Shown here in pieces: positions 45,135 through 53,417 of a stretch of 64,000 nucleotides of DNA. The stretch lies in contig CAWEVI010000006.1 of NCBI GenBank assembly GCA_963812475.1, positions 94,824 to 158,823 of the forward strand, read 5' to 3'. The position numbers and the translations under genes are program-made. How positions within the stretch are numbered: the first letter of the stretch is position 1; each line of letters begins with the position of its first letter. Origin of the DNA: JAMXLO01 sp963812475. Lineage in GTDB: Bacteria; Pseudomonadota; Alphaproteobacteria; Acetobacterales; Acetobacteraceae. The notes beneath the pieces are model-generated. The model was not told the DNA's origin and did no database searches. It saw only the letters and a list, made by a program, of their open reading frames with translations.

Positions 45135-45263
45135 TCAGCTGTTGCCCCCTCCGTTCTGAGCGGGCGGGAACAGGTACGTATAGGCATTCGCGGCGGGAGC
45201 GAGAGCGCCCGTTGCCAGCGAGATGCCCAGAGCGGCAAGTACGGCAAAGATCGTCTTCTTCAT
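45135..45263 (-). CDS. Small exported peptide (42 residues)
   Basis: The ATG at 45263 is preceded by GGAGACC. The product reads MKKTIFAVLAALGISLATGA then LAPAANAYTYLFPPAQNGGGNS. This is a textbook signal peptide with an AxA cleavage site (ANA), leaving a mature peptide of about 15 residues, YTYLFPPAQNGGGNS. It is too short for most gene finders. It lies downstream of the Crp/Fnr gene on the same strand, about 190 bases away. No family is recognised. Confidence 0.55.
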   Translation of the reverse strand: MKKTIFAVLAALGISLATGALAPAANAYTYLFPPAQNGGGNS

Positions 45264-45451
45264 TGTCCGGTCTCCTTCGTGCGCTCCGTCCGTGACGGAG
45301 CCGGTCTGGGTTGTGGATTGCGTCCCAGCCGGGCCTTCCGGGATTGCGTGCATTGGCCGGGCTGACAGGCCGGACAGTGCCGCCGACCAAGCGTCGGCGA
45401 AGTGAGTCCATGCACTCCGCCTTCGCATTCTTTGCTGGCCCGTGGGTGGCG

Positions 45452-46225
45452 CTACTGCCCCTCGCTGTCGCGTACGAAGTCCTCGAGCGCGCGAACGTCG
45501 CACAATGTCACGGATCCACCCGCAAGCTCGACCCAGCCTGCCGTCCGCCACGCGTTCAGGTGCTTGTTGATGCTCTCGCGAATCAGGCCGGTCATCGCCC
45601 CCAGTTCGCGCTGCGACAGCCTGAAGCCGATATGCAGGCAGCCATCGACACGTTGGGAATGCAGACCCGCCAGATGCAGCAGCGCCTTGGCCAGCCGTAC
45701 GGGCGCCGGTAGCGACACGGCGTCCATGCCCTGCTCGGTGATCGCGGACAGACGCTCGCTGAGCAGGCGTATGGCCGCGAACATCGCCTCAGGCGAGCGG
45801 CCGACCAGTCGCCGGAACAGAGTGCCATCAATCGCCATCACGCTGCAGGCGGTCAGGGTCGTGGCGTCCGCTCGCCGCGGCGAGCCGTTCAGCACTGCAA
45901 GTTCGCCAAAGATCGTGCCGGGGCCGGCAATCTCCAGCACCACCTCGCGCCCATTCGCAGCCATTGTGGAGAGCTTGATGTAGCCTTCCAGAATGAGAAC
46001 CACCGAGCGACCTTCGTCGCCGCTGCGGAACAGCACCCAATTCTTCGGGAGCGCCCGCACTGGCGTTTGGCGCACCAGGGCCAGCAGGTCGTGCTCGGCC
46101 AGCGAGCCCAGTATGCGCTGTTCCTTGATGATCTTCAGGACGGCGTCGGTATCGCCGGCGAGTGTGGGGGAGAGCCCTACCCGCAGACCGCCTGATCCGC
46201 CCGGTTCGGTCGGAACGCTATCCAT
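45452..46225 (-). CDS. Crp/Fnr-family transcriptional regulator
   Basis: This is a 257-residue regulator. The cyclic-nucleotide-binding-like beta-barrel spans about residues 38-155 (LFRSGDEGRSVVLILEGYIKLS, EIAGPGTIFGELAVLNGSPRRADATTL). The C-terminal winged helix has LSQRELGAMTGLIRESINKHLNAW as the helix-turn-helix. The FNR iron-sulfur cysteines are absent, so an oxygen-cluster sensor is unlikely. The phosphate-binding R of CRP is replaced (GSPRRADAT keeps RR). The effector is unknown. Dps follows on the same strand only after a gap and in the upstream position. Confidence 0.9.
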   Translation of the reverse strand: MDSVPTEPGGSGGLRVGLSPTLAGDTDAVLKIIKEQRILGSLAEHDLLALVRQTPVRALPKNWVLFRSGDEGRSVVLILEGYIKLSTMAANGREVVLEIAGPGTIFGELAVLNGSPRRADATTLTACSVMAIDGTLFRRLVGRSPEAMFAAIRLLSERLSAITEQGMDAVSLPAPVRLAKALLHLAGLHSQRVDGCLHIGFRLSQRELGAMTGLIRESINKHLNAWRTAGWVELAGGSVTLCDVRALEDFVRDSEGQ

Positions 46226-46353
46226 ATGAGTTGCTCCTGCCGCCGAAATGGTCTGGCGGGCAGGCGGGAACGTTGACCGCGCTGGCTAAATTGTCGGTGA
46301 GCTACATCACACCGATGCCGACAACCGCCGGGAACGGGAGGCCACTGATTGGC

Positions 46354-46842
46354 TCAGTTCGGCTCCTGGACGTGCGCCTCCAGGAACCACAGCGCCTTGT
46401 CGAGCCCGCGCGACGCACCGGTAAAGATGTCGGCTGTGTCGGCATCACCAGCCTCGGCCGCAGCATCGATTGCCTTGCGGATCGCGTTGGCAACCTTGCT
46501 GTAGCGCTCGATTAGAGCCGTCAGGTGGTCCTTGATGGCGTAGATGTCCGTCGGATAGGGCGTGAGGGTGGTGCCTTTGGCAATGACCTGCGTCGTTCCA
46601 AGCGCGGTGCCGCCAAGTTGGACGACACGCTCGGCCATTGTGTCGGCGTGTCCGTCGATCTCGGTCCGAAAGCCGTCCAGCATCTCATGGATCGCGATAA
46701 ATTGAGGACCCTTCAGGTTCCAATGAGCCTGCTTGGTGAGCAACGCGAGGTCGATGGTGTCGGCCAGCCGCGCGTTCAACAACTCGATCGCGACGGCCTT
46801 GGTGTTGGACTGAAGGTCATTGCTGGTCTGGTGCTTGTGCAT
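46354..46842 (-). CDS. dps: DNA protection during starvation protein (Dps)
   Basis: This is a 162-residue ferritin-like mini-ferritin that stores iron and protects DNA from peroxide. The intersubunit ferroxidase residues are visible: His40 in KQAHWNLKG, His52 in IAIHEMLDGF, and Asp67 and Glu71 in HADTMAERVVQLGG. The length and the C-terminal helix KALWFLEAHVQ are normal. It is a single gene upstream of the Crp/Fnr regulator on the same strand. Confidence 0.95.
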   Translation of the reverse strand: MHKHQTSNDLQSNTKAVAIELLNARLADTIDLALLTKQAHWNLKGPQFIAIHEMLDGFRTEIDGHADTMAERVVQLGGTALGTTQVIAKGTTLTPYPTDIYAIKDHLTALIERYSKVANAIRKAIDAAAEAGDADTADIFTGASRGLDKALWFLEAHVQEPN

Positions 46843-46936
46843 GAGAATCCCCCTACCGTTGCCGAATGCATCGTGAATTGGTGGCGCACTGCCGCGCGAT
46901 AAAGCTTGCTCCCATCACGGCGTCGTGAACCAACGC

Positions 46937-47854
46937 TCAGGCACCCACCAGTCCGCGCGCGAAATCGCCGGCATCGAATGGCCGCAGATCGCTGGCCTTC
47001 TCGCCGACGCCGACCGCGTGCACCGGTAAGCCGAACGTCTCGGCCAACGCCACGACGATCCCGCCGCGCGCGCTGCCGTCGAGCTTGGTCACCACCAGGC
47101 CGGTGACATCGACCATCTCCTTGAAGACGCGTACCTGCTGGATGGCGTTCTGTCCCGTCGTCGCATCCAGCACCAGCAGCACCGAATGCGGCGCGGTCTC
47201 GTCCTGCTTGCGCAGCACGCGGATGATTTTTCGAAGCTCATCCATAAGCGCGGCCTTGTTGTGCAGCCGCCCCGCGGTGTCGATCAGCAGCACATCGGCG
47301 CCGTCCGCCTTCGCTCGCGTCAGCGCATCGAACGACAGCCCCGCGGAATCGGCGTTCGCACCACCGGCGATCACGGGAACACCCGCGCGCTCGCCCCAGA
47401 TCTGCAACTGCTCCACCGCTGCGGCGCGGAACGTGTCGCCAGCCACCAGAACCGGACGCAGTCCCTGCTGGCGGTAGCTCTGCGCGAGCTTGCCGATCGT
47501 CGTCGTCTTGCCGGTGCCGTTGACGCCGACCACCAGGACGACGTGCGGCTTCTTCGCCGCATCGAGCCGCAGCGGCTGCGCGACGGGCAGCAGAATGGCA
47601 GAAATCTCCTCGGCGAGGGTCTGTTTGATCTCCTCATCGGTGATCTCCTTGCCGAAGCGCGTGCGACGGAAGTTGTCGATCACCCGCCGCGCCACCTCGG
47701 TGCCGAGGTCGGCCGCGATCAGAAGTTCTTCCAGCTCTTCGAGCGCGGCGTCGTCGAGCCGGCGCTTCTTGAAGACGGCGGCAATTCCCTCGGTCAGTTT
47801 CTGCGTGCTGCGCGACAGGCCTTCCTTCAGGCGTGAGAAGAAGCCGAGCGCCAT
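46937..47854 (-). CDS. ftsY: Signal recognition particle receptor FtsY
   Basis: This GTPase targets ribosomes translating membrane proteins to the Sec translocon. The 305-residue product has the NG domain and a short N-terminus. Motifs: G1 GVNGTGKTTTIGKLA, G2 DTFRAAAVEQL, G3 DTAGRLHNK and G4 TKLDGSARGG. It is the last gene of the dapF-mtaB-ftsY operon; its ATG overlaps the mtaB stop by one base (TGATG). Confidence 0.97.
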   Translation of the reverse strand: MALGFFSRLKEGLSRSTQKLTEGIAAVFKKRRLDDAALEELEELLIAADLGTEVARRVIDNFRRTRFGKEITDEEIKQTLAEEISAILLPVAQPLRLDAAKKPHVVLVVGVNGTGKTTTIGKLAQSYRQQGLRPVLVAGDTFRAAAVEQLQIWGERAGVPVIAGGANADSAGLSFDALTRAKADGADVLLIDTAGRLHNKAALMDELRKIIRVLRKQDETAPHSVLLVLDATTGQNAIQQVRVFKEMVDVTGLVVTKLDGSARGGIVVALAETFGLPVHAVGVGEKASDLRPFDAGDFARGLVGA

Positions 47855-49083
47855 CAGGCCGCTTCCGTCATCAGCGCGTCGCCCGCCACGCCCACGACGC
47901 GCGCGGACAGCAGCATTCCCGGTTTCGACGGCGTGGTCAGCCTAACCGGGGCGAAATGTTCGGAGTGCCCTGCCGAGGCGGTCTCCGTCAGCAGCGAAAT
48001 CGTCTGGCCGATCTGCGTGGCGAGGAACCGGCGCGCCGCGAGCTTCCCCGCGTCCCGGAGCCGTGCCGCCCGCTCGCGTCGAAGCGTGGGCGGCACGGCC
48101 GGCATGCGTGCCGCCGGCGTGCCGGGGCGTTCGCTGTAGGGAAACACGTGCAGGAACGGCAGGTCGGCGTCGGTCACGAAATCCAGGGTTTCCGCGAACA
48201 GCGCCTCGCTCTCTGTCGGGAAACCCGCGATCAGGTCCGCGCCGATCGCGATGCCGGGCCGCAGCGTCCGCGCCCGCGCAATTGCCGCCGCGGCATCGAC
48301 GCGCAGATGTCGGCGCTTCATCCGCTTCAGGATCAGGTCGCTGGCCGCCTGCAGCGACAGGTGCAGATGCGGCATCAGCCGCTCTTGCTCGCCGATCATC
48401 CGCCACAGTGCATCGTCGATCGTTGCCGGATCGATCGAGGACAGCCGCAACCGCTTCAGTTCCGGAACCAGCGCCAGCAGCCGCCGGACAAGCTGCCCGA
48501 GTGTCGGGGCCCCCGGCAGATCAGGCCCATAGGAGGCGATATCGACCCCGGTCAGCACAACCTCCTGATAGCCCGCCTGCACCAGGGCGCGCACCTGTGC
48601 CACCACGACGCCGACCGGAACACTGCGGCTGGGGCCACGGCCGAACGGGATGATGCAGAACGAGCAGCGGTGGTCGCAACCCTGTTGCACCTGCACGAAG
48701 GCGCGCGCCCGTCCGGCGAATTCCGTGACCAGATGCGCCGCCGTCTCGCGCGCCGCCATGATGTCGGAGACCGCGTCCGGCGCGTCCGGCGCCCAGCTTT
48801 CCGGGCGGAGCTTGTTCTCATTGCCAAGCACGCGGTCCACGCCCGGTAGGTCGCGCCATGTTTGCGGGTCGATCTGCGCCGCGCAGCCGGTGACGACGAT
48901 CCGCGCTCCCGGCCGCTCGCGCACCGCACGTCGGATCGCCTGCCGCGCCTGCCGTTCCGCCTCGGCCGTCACGGCGCAGGTGTTGATGATCACCGTATCG
49001 GACAAACCGGCCGCATGGTCGCGGATGACCTCGCTCTCGTAGGCATTCAGCCGGCAGCCAAAGGTGAGGATTTCAACGGTCAT
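47854..49083 (-). CDS. mtaB: tRNA t6A37 methylthiotransferase MtaB
   Basis: This radical SAM enzyme adds a methylthio group to t6A37 of ANN-decoding tRNAs. The 409-residue product starts at 49083. The N-terminal UPF0004 cluster cysteines are Cys10 (TFGCRLN), Cys36 (NTCAVT) and Cys67 (VTGCAAQ). The radical SAM cluster is Cys136/140/143 in QQGCDHRCSFC. A TRAM domain ends the protein. The start overlaps the dapF stop (ATGA), and the stop overlaps ftsY. Confidence 0.95.
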   Translation of the reverse strand: MTVEILTFGCRLNAYESEVIRDHAAGLSDTVIINTCAVTAEAERQARQAIRRAVRERPGARIVVTGCAAQIDPQTWRDLPGVDRVLGNENKLRPESWAPDAPDAVSDIMAARETAAHLVTEFAGRARAFVQVQQGCDHRCSFCIIPFGRGPSRSVPVGVVVAQVRALVQAGYQEVVLTGVDIASYGPDLPGAPTLGQLVRRLLALVPELKRLRLSSIDPATIDDALWRMIGEQERLMPHLHLSLQAASDLILKRMKRRHLRVDAAAAIARARTLRPGIAIGADLIAGFPTESEALFAETLDFVTDADLPFLHVFPYSERPGTPAARMPAVPPTLRRERAARLRDAGKLAARRFLATQIGQTISLLTETASAGHSEHFAPVRLTTPSKPGMLLSARVVGVAGDALMTEAA

Positions 49084-49913
49084 GCCGGATAGGCGGCGAG
49101 ATCGATCTCGCCGGTGAACGCGGTCGCCACCGGGCCGGTCATCAGCACGTGGTCGTCCGCGCGCCACTCAATCTCCAGTTCGCCGCCATCCACCACGACA
49201 GTGGCCCGCCGGCTGGTCAGCCCGCGCCGGTGCGCGTTCACCAGTGCGGCGCAGGCGCCGGAACCGCAGGCACGCGTCAGGCCCGCGCCGCGCTCCCACA
49301 CGCGCAGCCGGATGCGGTCCGGTGTCAGGACCTGGGCGAAGCCGATGTTGGCGCGATCGGGGAACAGGGGATCGTGCTCCAGGCGTGGCCCTAGCTCAGC
49401 GGCCGACACGCGCGCGAGATCCGCCACGAAGAACGTCGCGTGGGGGTTGCCCATGCTGGCTGCCGCCGGATCGGCCACAGGTCCCGCCGCGAGGTCAAGG
49501 TGCAGCGTGTCCATTGGTCGCGCCAGCGGAATGTCGAGCCAGTCGAGCCGCGCCGCCCCCATATCGACGCGCACCCGGCCGTCCGGGAGTGCCTCCGCAG
49601 GCAGGTTGCCAGCGGTGGTGCGAATGACCTGAGTGCGCCGCCCGGTCTCGCGCGCCAGCAGATCGACGACGCAGCGGGTGGCGTTGCCACAGGCCCCGGC
49701 CTCGTCGCCGTCGGGGTTGCGTATGCGCATGAAGGCATCGGCGTTCGAGTTCGCCGGTGGCGGCTCGATGGCGATGAACTGGTCGCAGCCCACGCCCGTG
49801 TGCCGGTCGGCGATCGCGGCGGCACGTTGCGGGGTCAGGCCGAGCGGGCCGGCGCGTTCGTCGAACACGACGAAGTCGTTGCCGCAGCCGTGCATCTTGA
49901 GGAAGCGCGCCAT
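49080..49913 (-). CDS. dapF: Diaminopimelate epimerase
   Basis: DapF converts LL- to meso-diaminopimelate for lysine and peptidoglycan. The 277-residue product starts at 49913 (MARFLKMHGCGNDF). The two catalytic cysteines are Cys75 in EAGACGNATRC and Cys216 in TRACGSGACA. The start is ATG with only a weak ribosome site. It leads the dapF-mtaB-ftsY operon, an arrangement common in alphaproteobacteria. Confidence 0.96.
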   Translation of the reverse strand: MARFLKMHGCGNDFVVFDERAGPLGLTPQRAAAIADRHTGVGCDQFIAIEPPPANSNADAFMRIRNPDGDEAGACGNATRCVVDLLARETGRRTQVIRTTAGNLPAEALPDGRVRVDMGAARLDWLDIPLARPMDTLHLDLAAGPVADPAAASMGNPHATFFVADLARVSAAELGPRLEHDPLFPDRANIGFAQVLTPDRIRLRVWERGAGLTRACGSGACAALVNAHRRGLTSRRATVVVDGGELEIEWRADDHVLMTGPVATAFTGEIDLAAYPA

Positions 49914-50046
49914 GGGGAGGGTATAGGCGGCGGCGGGGCGGGGGTGGAAGGGGCAGCGATGCTGGGCAGCATACAGGAACACCGAGTGACATAAGCGGCG
50001 ACATCCGGTTCGTAGCGATCTACGAACGGAGTTGCCGCTGATTGAG

Positions 50047-50729
50047 CTATTTCACCTTGACATCAGCAATAAGCCGCACCTTGAGGCGGCGAGCATGATC
50101 TGCCACGACATGCGGAATGGGTCGCCCAACGACGAGGATGGCTGTCCCGTCGGGCTTCTCACCATCAAGAATTTGCTCTGCTCGGATAAGCGCCTCGTAC
50201 TTGATGCATTGGTGAAGCCCTCGATAAATGTCAGCGTCAGGTGAGCCACTTGGCTTTATCTCCACGATCACTACGCTCTCATTAGCCAATCTGAAAAGTA
50301 TGTCGGCCCGATCTCCGGACCAGAAAGGATACTCTTCTTCCGACCGGGCGCTCGGGGAAGGCCAATAAGCGAAGGATTGTTGGCGATGAATTGCTTCATG
50401 CGGCGATGAGCTTCCTGCTCACCTCCACCACCGAACTTCATCACACTCATCTTGGTCGGCGGAACGATCCTCGTTTCGGACCTCCCAGCTGCCTCTTTGA
50501 GCAACGTCCTATTTGCGTAGTACTCACTCAAGTCAATCTTCTCGCCACTGCGATGGATGTTAAGCTCCTTATCGTTAATGGTACCCACCCATTTGTTGTA
50601 CTTTGGATAGAAGGCATCTTTCCTAAAGGCAAACTTGATCTTCTCATACGGGACCACGAAATAATCGTCACCCGGATCAGAGTGCCCACGAATTATAATG
50701 AAAAACTTGTCTCCAAACCTCTCTTCCAA
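50047..50729 (-). CDS. Unrecognised protein with a PD-(D/E)XK-nuclease-like C-terminus, broken by a one-base frameshift
   Basis: Two minus-strand pieces fit one protein. The first (from 50729) runs MEERFGDKFFIIIRGHSD ... AHRRMKQFIANNPSLIGL. At about 50360 the frame must shift by one (one base missing), and continues SARSEEEYPFWSGDRADILFRLANESVVIVEIKPSG to 50047. GDRADI followed by VIVEIK is the D...ExK pattern of PD-(D/E)XK nucleases. The coding frame seems to begin upstream of 50729 (about 50800). The DNA is clearly lower in GC than its neighbours, which suggests transfer. The biological role is unknown; a restriction or defence nuclease is possible. Confidence 0.5.
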
Positions 50730-50920
50730 CTTCTTGCAATCTAGGTCGGCGAAAATCGCACCAATAGTCGTTCTTACCAGGGCTTAGCACATAGTTTCTA
50801 TCCCGACGCATTTTCTCATTTGTTACTATCCTTCTTGCCATTTTCGGCGTCTCCACCTTGCTCCGCTATCCCAGACGATAGCGGCCATCTCTCTCTGCGA
50901 CGCAATAGGCTGCAAGCTGC

Positions 50921-51145
50921 ATGCAGCCGCCACGGTCGATCGATGTGCGCGCACTGCGCCACAGGCTCGGCCCCAGCCGTGAGCAATTCGTCACCCGGTT
51001 CGGACTGGAGGTGGAGACGCTGCGGAACTGGGAGATCGGCCGCCGCGAGCCCGATACCACGGCGCGCAGTTATCTCCACGCGATCGCCAATGATCCCGAG
51101 CGGGTCGAACAAGCCTACGCGCCGACGCAAGCCGCCACCGAGTGA
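50921..51145 (+). CDS. Small XRE-type helix-turn-helix protein
   Basis: This is a 74-residue DNA-binding protein. The helix-turn-helix is readable as LRHRLGPSREQFVTRFGLEVETLRNWEIGRREPD, which closely resembles antitoxin or regulator proteins of the HigA/YiaG kind. The remainder (LHAIANDPERVEQAY) is typical of the family's C-terminal helix. It is not coupled to an obvious toxin gene. It is followed about 105 bases later by ParDE. Confidence 0.75.
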   Translation: MQPPRSIDVRALRHRLGPSREQFVTRFGLEVETLRNWEIGRREPDTTARSYLHAIANDPERVEQAYAPTQAATE

Positions 51146-51250
51146 GCCGATGCGGGCGGGCTATCGATGACAGGCCATTCCCGAAGCAGACAGACCGGTA
51201 TGAAACCCTCATACCATCTGCTAAGCTCTCTCGCATGGAGGATCGCACCC

Positions 51251-51541
51251 ATGCCCACAGTTGAAAAGCGCACCGTCAGCCTGCCGCCCGCCCAGGCAAG
51301 CTACATCGACTCCCTTGTCGAGACCGGTGCCTATGCCTCCGCCAGCGAGGTGGTGCGCGCCGGCCTGCGCGCGCTGCAAGAGCGGGATGCCGCGATCGAA
51401 CGCTGGCTGCACGAGGAGGTTGTTCCGGTCTATGACGCCATGCAGGCCGATCCAGGGCGCGGCATTCCCGCCAACGAAGTCGCGGCCGCACTCCGCGCGC
51501 ACCACGCCAGGCGTCTGAAAAAACCCGGCCGTGTCACGTGA
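51251..51541 (+). CDS. parD: ParD-like antitoxin
   Basis: This is a 96-residue type II antitoxin. The ribbon-helix-helix N-terminus reads VEKRTVSLPPAQASYIDSLVETGAYASASEVVRAGLRALQERD. The C-terminal half (ERWLHEEVVPVYDAMQADP) is the toxin-binding part. It overlaps the parE start by 11 bases, which shows translational coupling. Confidence 0.88.
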   Translation: MPTVEKRTVSLPPAQASYIDSLVETGAYASASEVVRAGLRALQERDAAIERWLHEEVVPVYDAMQADPGRGIPANEVAAALRAHHARRLKKPGRVT

Positions 51542-51845
51542 GGTCGTCTTCGCTCCAGAAGCGCAGGCGGACCTCTTCCAACTCTACGACTACATCGCGG
51601 CTGATTCCGGCACCGCACGGGCGCAGCGCTACACCGATCGCATCGTCGCCCATTGTCTTGGTCTGGTGAATTTTCCCGATCGCGGCAGACGCCGCGACGA
51701 CTTGCGGCCCGGTCTGCGGACGACTGCCTTCCGCCGCCGCGTGACGATCGCCTTTCATATCACCGAGATGACCGTCACGATCGACCGTGTCCTGTACGGC
51801 GGGCGTGACTTGAAGCCGATGTTCGACGATGAAAACGCCGAGTGA
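51531..51845 (+). CDS. parE: ParE-like toxin
   Basis: This is a 104-residue RelE/ParE-superfamily toxin with a GTG start at 51531. Blocks: FAPEAQADLFQLYDYIAADSG, RIVAHCLGLVNFPDRGRRRDDLRPGLRT, and VTIAFHITEMTVTIDRVLYGGRD. ParE toxins inhibit gyrase. The typical C-terminal basic strand is present. It forms a toxin-antitoxin pair with the overlapping parD. Confidence 0.88.
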   Translation: MSREVVFAPEAQADLFQLYDYIAADSGTARAQRYTDRIVAHCLGLVNFPDRGRRRDDLRPGLRTTAFRRRVTIAFHITEMTVTIDRVLYGGRDLKPMFDDENAE

Positions 51846-52361
51846 TCGGAGCAGCCAGTGGACTCAACGGCGCAATAGCCCCAGACGTTCTCGCTTTCAT
51901 GACAGTGCGTTATCAGGTATATCTCTTGACATTATTTATACTAACTACCACGTCCACCGCGACGCCGACCAGAGCCGGCGGGAACCGCTTAAAGCTCGCG
52001 TGGCACCGCCGTGACGGGAGCTGCAATCCAATCAGTTGAACCCAACAGGCGCGGTATTCGGCCGTTACCGAAACCTGCAAGTTTCAACGCGAAGAACCGC
52101 GGAGCGCCGCGGAGAACTCAAAGCGGACATGCGGTGACCAAATGATTTCTTCTCCGCGGCCCTTCGCGGTTCTCCGCCGCCCTCCGCGTAAAAATATCGG
52201 ACCTCGCCACCGGCACCGGCCTGTCATCCACGAGCCGTCTTACCGCATGCCACATCGTCTCCTATCGCCGAACCATGAGACAAAACCGCCGCCCCCAAAA
52301 ACCAACGCCATGCCGGCCTCCGCCTGTCCAACCGCTCCGGCGCGGTCTATACCGTCGGCCA
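51846..52361. other. Intergenic region between parE and rlmB
   Basis: About 515 bases. The left half shows no gene. The right half holds an imperfect inverted repeat (52092-52176). The frame just before rlmB is open from 52275, but it is not conserved in look. Confidence 0.35.
52092..52176. repeat. Imperfect inverted repeat (26-base arms, about 33-base spacer)
   Basis: The left arm, 52092-52117 (begins gaagaaccgcggagc), matches the reverse complement of the right arm, 52151-52176 (begins ttctccgcggccctt), at about 22 of 26 positions. Each arm itself repeats the cgcgg/ccgcg word. This looks like a REP-like palindromic element or transcript hairpin. It sits between convergent-free genes, 185 bases upstream of rlmB. 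Confidence 0.6.
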
Positions 52362-53417
52362 ATGAAACCTCCCCACCCCAACCGCCACGGCGGCTCCGGC
52401 CGACCGCCATCCGGCGGAGGCGTTGGCGGCCCCTCCCGGCACCACGCACCCCATGGTCAGTCGAACGACCGTCAGCAGCGACGCGACCACGCTGCCCCCG
52501 GCCAGAGCCAGGGCGCCAACGCGCAATACGCCCGTCCGCAAGGCCCGCGCCCGGACGGCCAGCCGGACCACCGAGGCACTCGGCCCCAAGGCAAACCCTT
52601 CCAGACCCGCCCCAACCAGGAGAACCAGCACCGAGACCGGCCGCGCAACGATTTCCACCGTTCAGACCGTCAGCGCGACCAAGGGCCCCGCCATACCCCG
52701 GACACCCCCCGTGGCGCCGTCTGGCTCTATGGCCTGCATGCCGTCGCCGCGGCGCTTGCCAATCCGTCCCGCCGCCTCCGCCACCTCATGCTGACCGAAG
52801 AGGCGCAGCAGACCCTGACACAACGCCTGCCACCGCCCTGGCCGCTGGCTCCGGAACAGGTGGACCGCGGTCGGATCGATCATCTGCTCGGCCGCGATAT
52901 CGCCCACCAGGGTGCGGCGCTGCTTGGCGACCCGCTGGCTCCGCCCAGCCTGCAGCACGCGCTCGAAAGACCGGGCCCGCTGCTGGTCCTCGATCAGGTC
53001 ACCGACCCGCGGAACGTTGGCGCCATCCTGCGATCGGCTGCCGCGTTCGGCGTTGCCGCGGTGATCACCCAGGACCGCAACGCGCCGGATGAGACCGGGG
53101 CCCTGGCCAAGGCCGCATCCGGCGCTCTGGAGACGATCCCCCTGCTGCGCGCAGTGAACATCACCCGGACGCTGATCGCGTTGAAGGCAGCCGGCTTCTG
53201 GGTCGTCGGGTTGGATGCCGGCGGCGAAGCACTCGCCGGGCCGGCCTTGGCCGACCGCCGTATCGCACTGGTGCTCGGAGCCGAAGGGGAAGGGCTTCGC
53301 CGTCTGACTCGCGAGACCTGCGACGTGATCGCCGGTCTGGCCATGAAGGGCGCCATGGAGAGCCTGAATGTATCCGCGGCTGCCGCGGTCGCGCTTTACG
53401 AACTGGCGAGGCGGTGA
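52362..53417 (+). CDS. rlmB: 23S rRNA (guanosine-2'-O)-methyltransferase RlmB-like (SpoU/TrmH family)
   Basis: This is a SPOUT methyltransferase acting on rRNA or tRNA ribose. The 351-residue product from 52362 (another ATG lies 29 codons upstream) has a roughly 115-residue basic, low-complexity front (rich in R, P, Q, G, H). The substrate-binding domain follows (WLYGLHAVAAALANPSRRLRHLML) and the SPOUT knot domain with LLVLDQVTDPRNVGAILRSAAAFG, NRNAPDETG-like (DRNAPDETGALAKAASGALE) and LVLGAEGEGLRRL / MESLNVSAAAAVALYEL. Its stop overlaps the next gene's GTG (GTGA). Confidence 0.92.
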   Translation: MKPPHPNRHGGSGRPPSGGGVGGPSRHHAPHGQSNDRQQRRDHAAPGQSQGANAQYARPQGPRPDGQPDHRGTRPQGKPFQTRPNQENQHRDRPRNDFHRSDRQRDQGPRHTPDTPRGAVWLYGLHAVAAALANPSRRLRHLMLTEEAQQTLTQRLPPPWPLAPEQVDRGRIDHLLGRDIAHQGAALLGDPLAPPSLQHALERPGPLLVLDQVTDPRNVGAILRSAAAFGVAAVITQDRNAPDETGALAKAASGALETIPLLRAVNITRTLIALKAAGFWVVGLDAGGEALAGPALADRRIALVLGAEGEGLRRLTRETCDVIAGLAMKGAMESLNVSAAAAVALYELARR

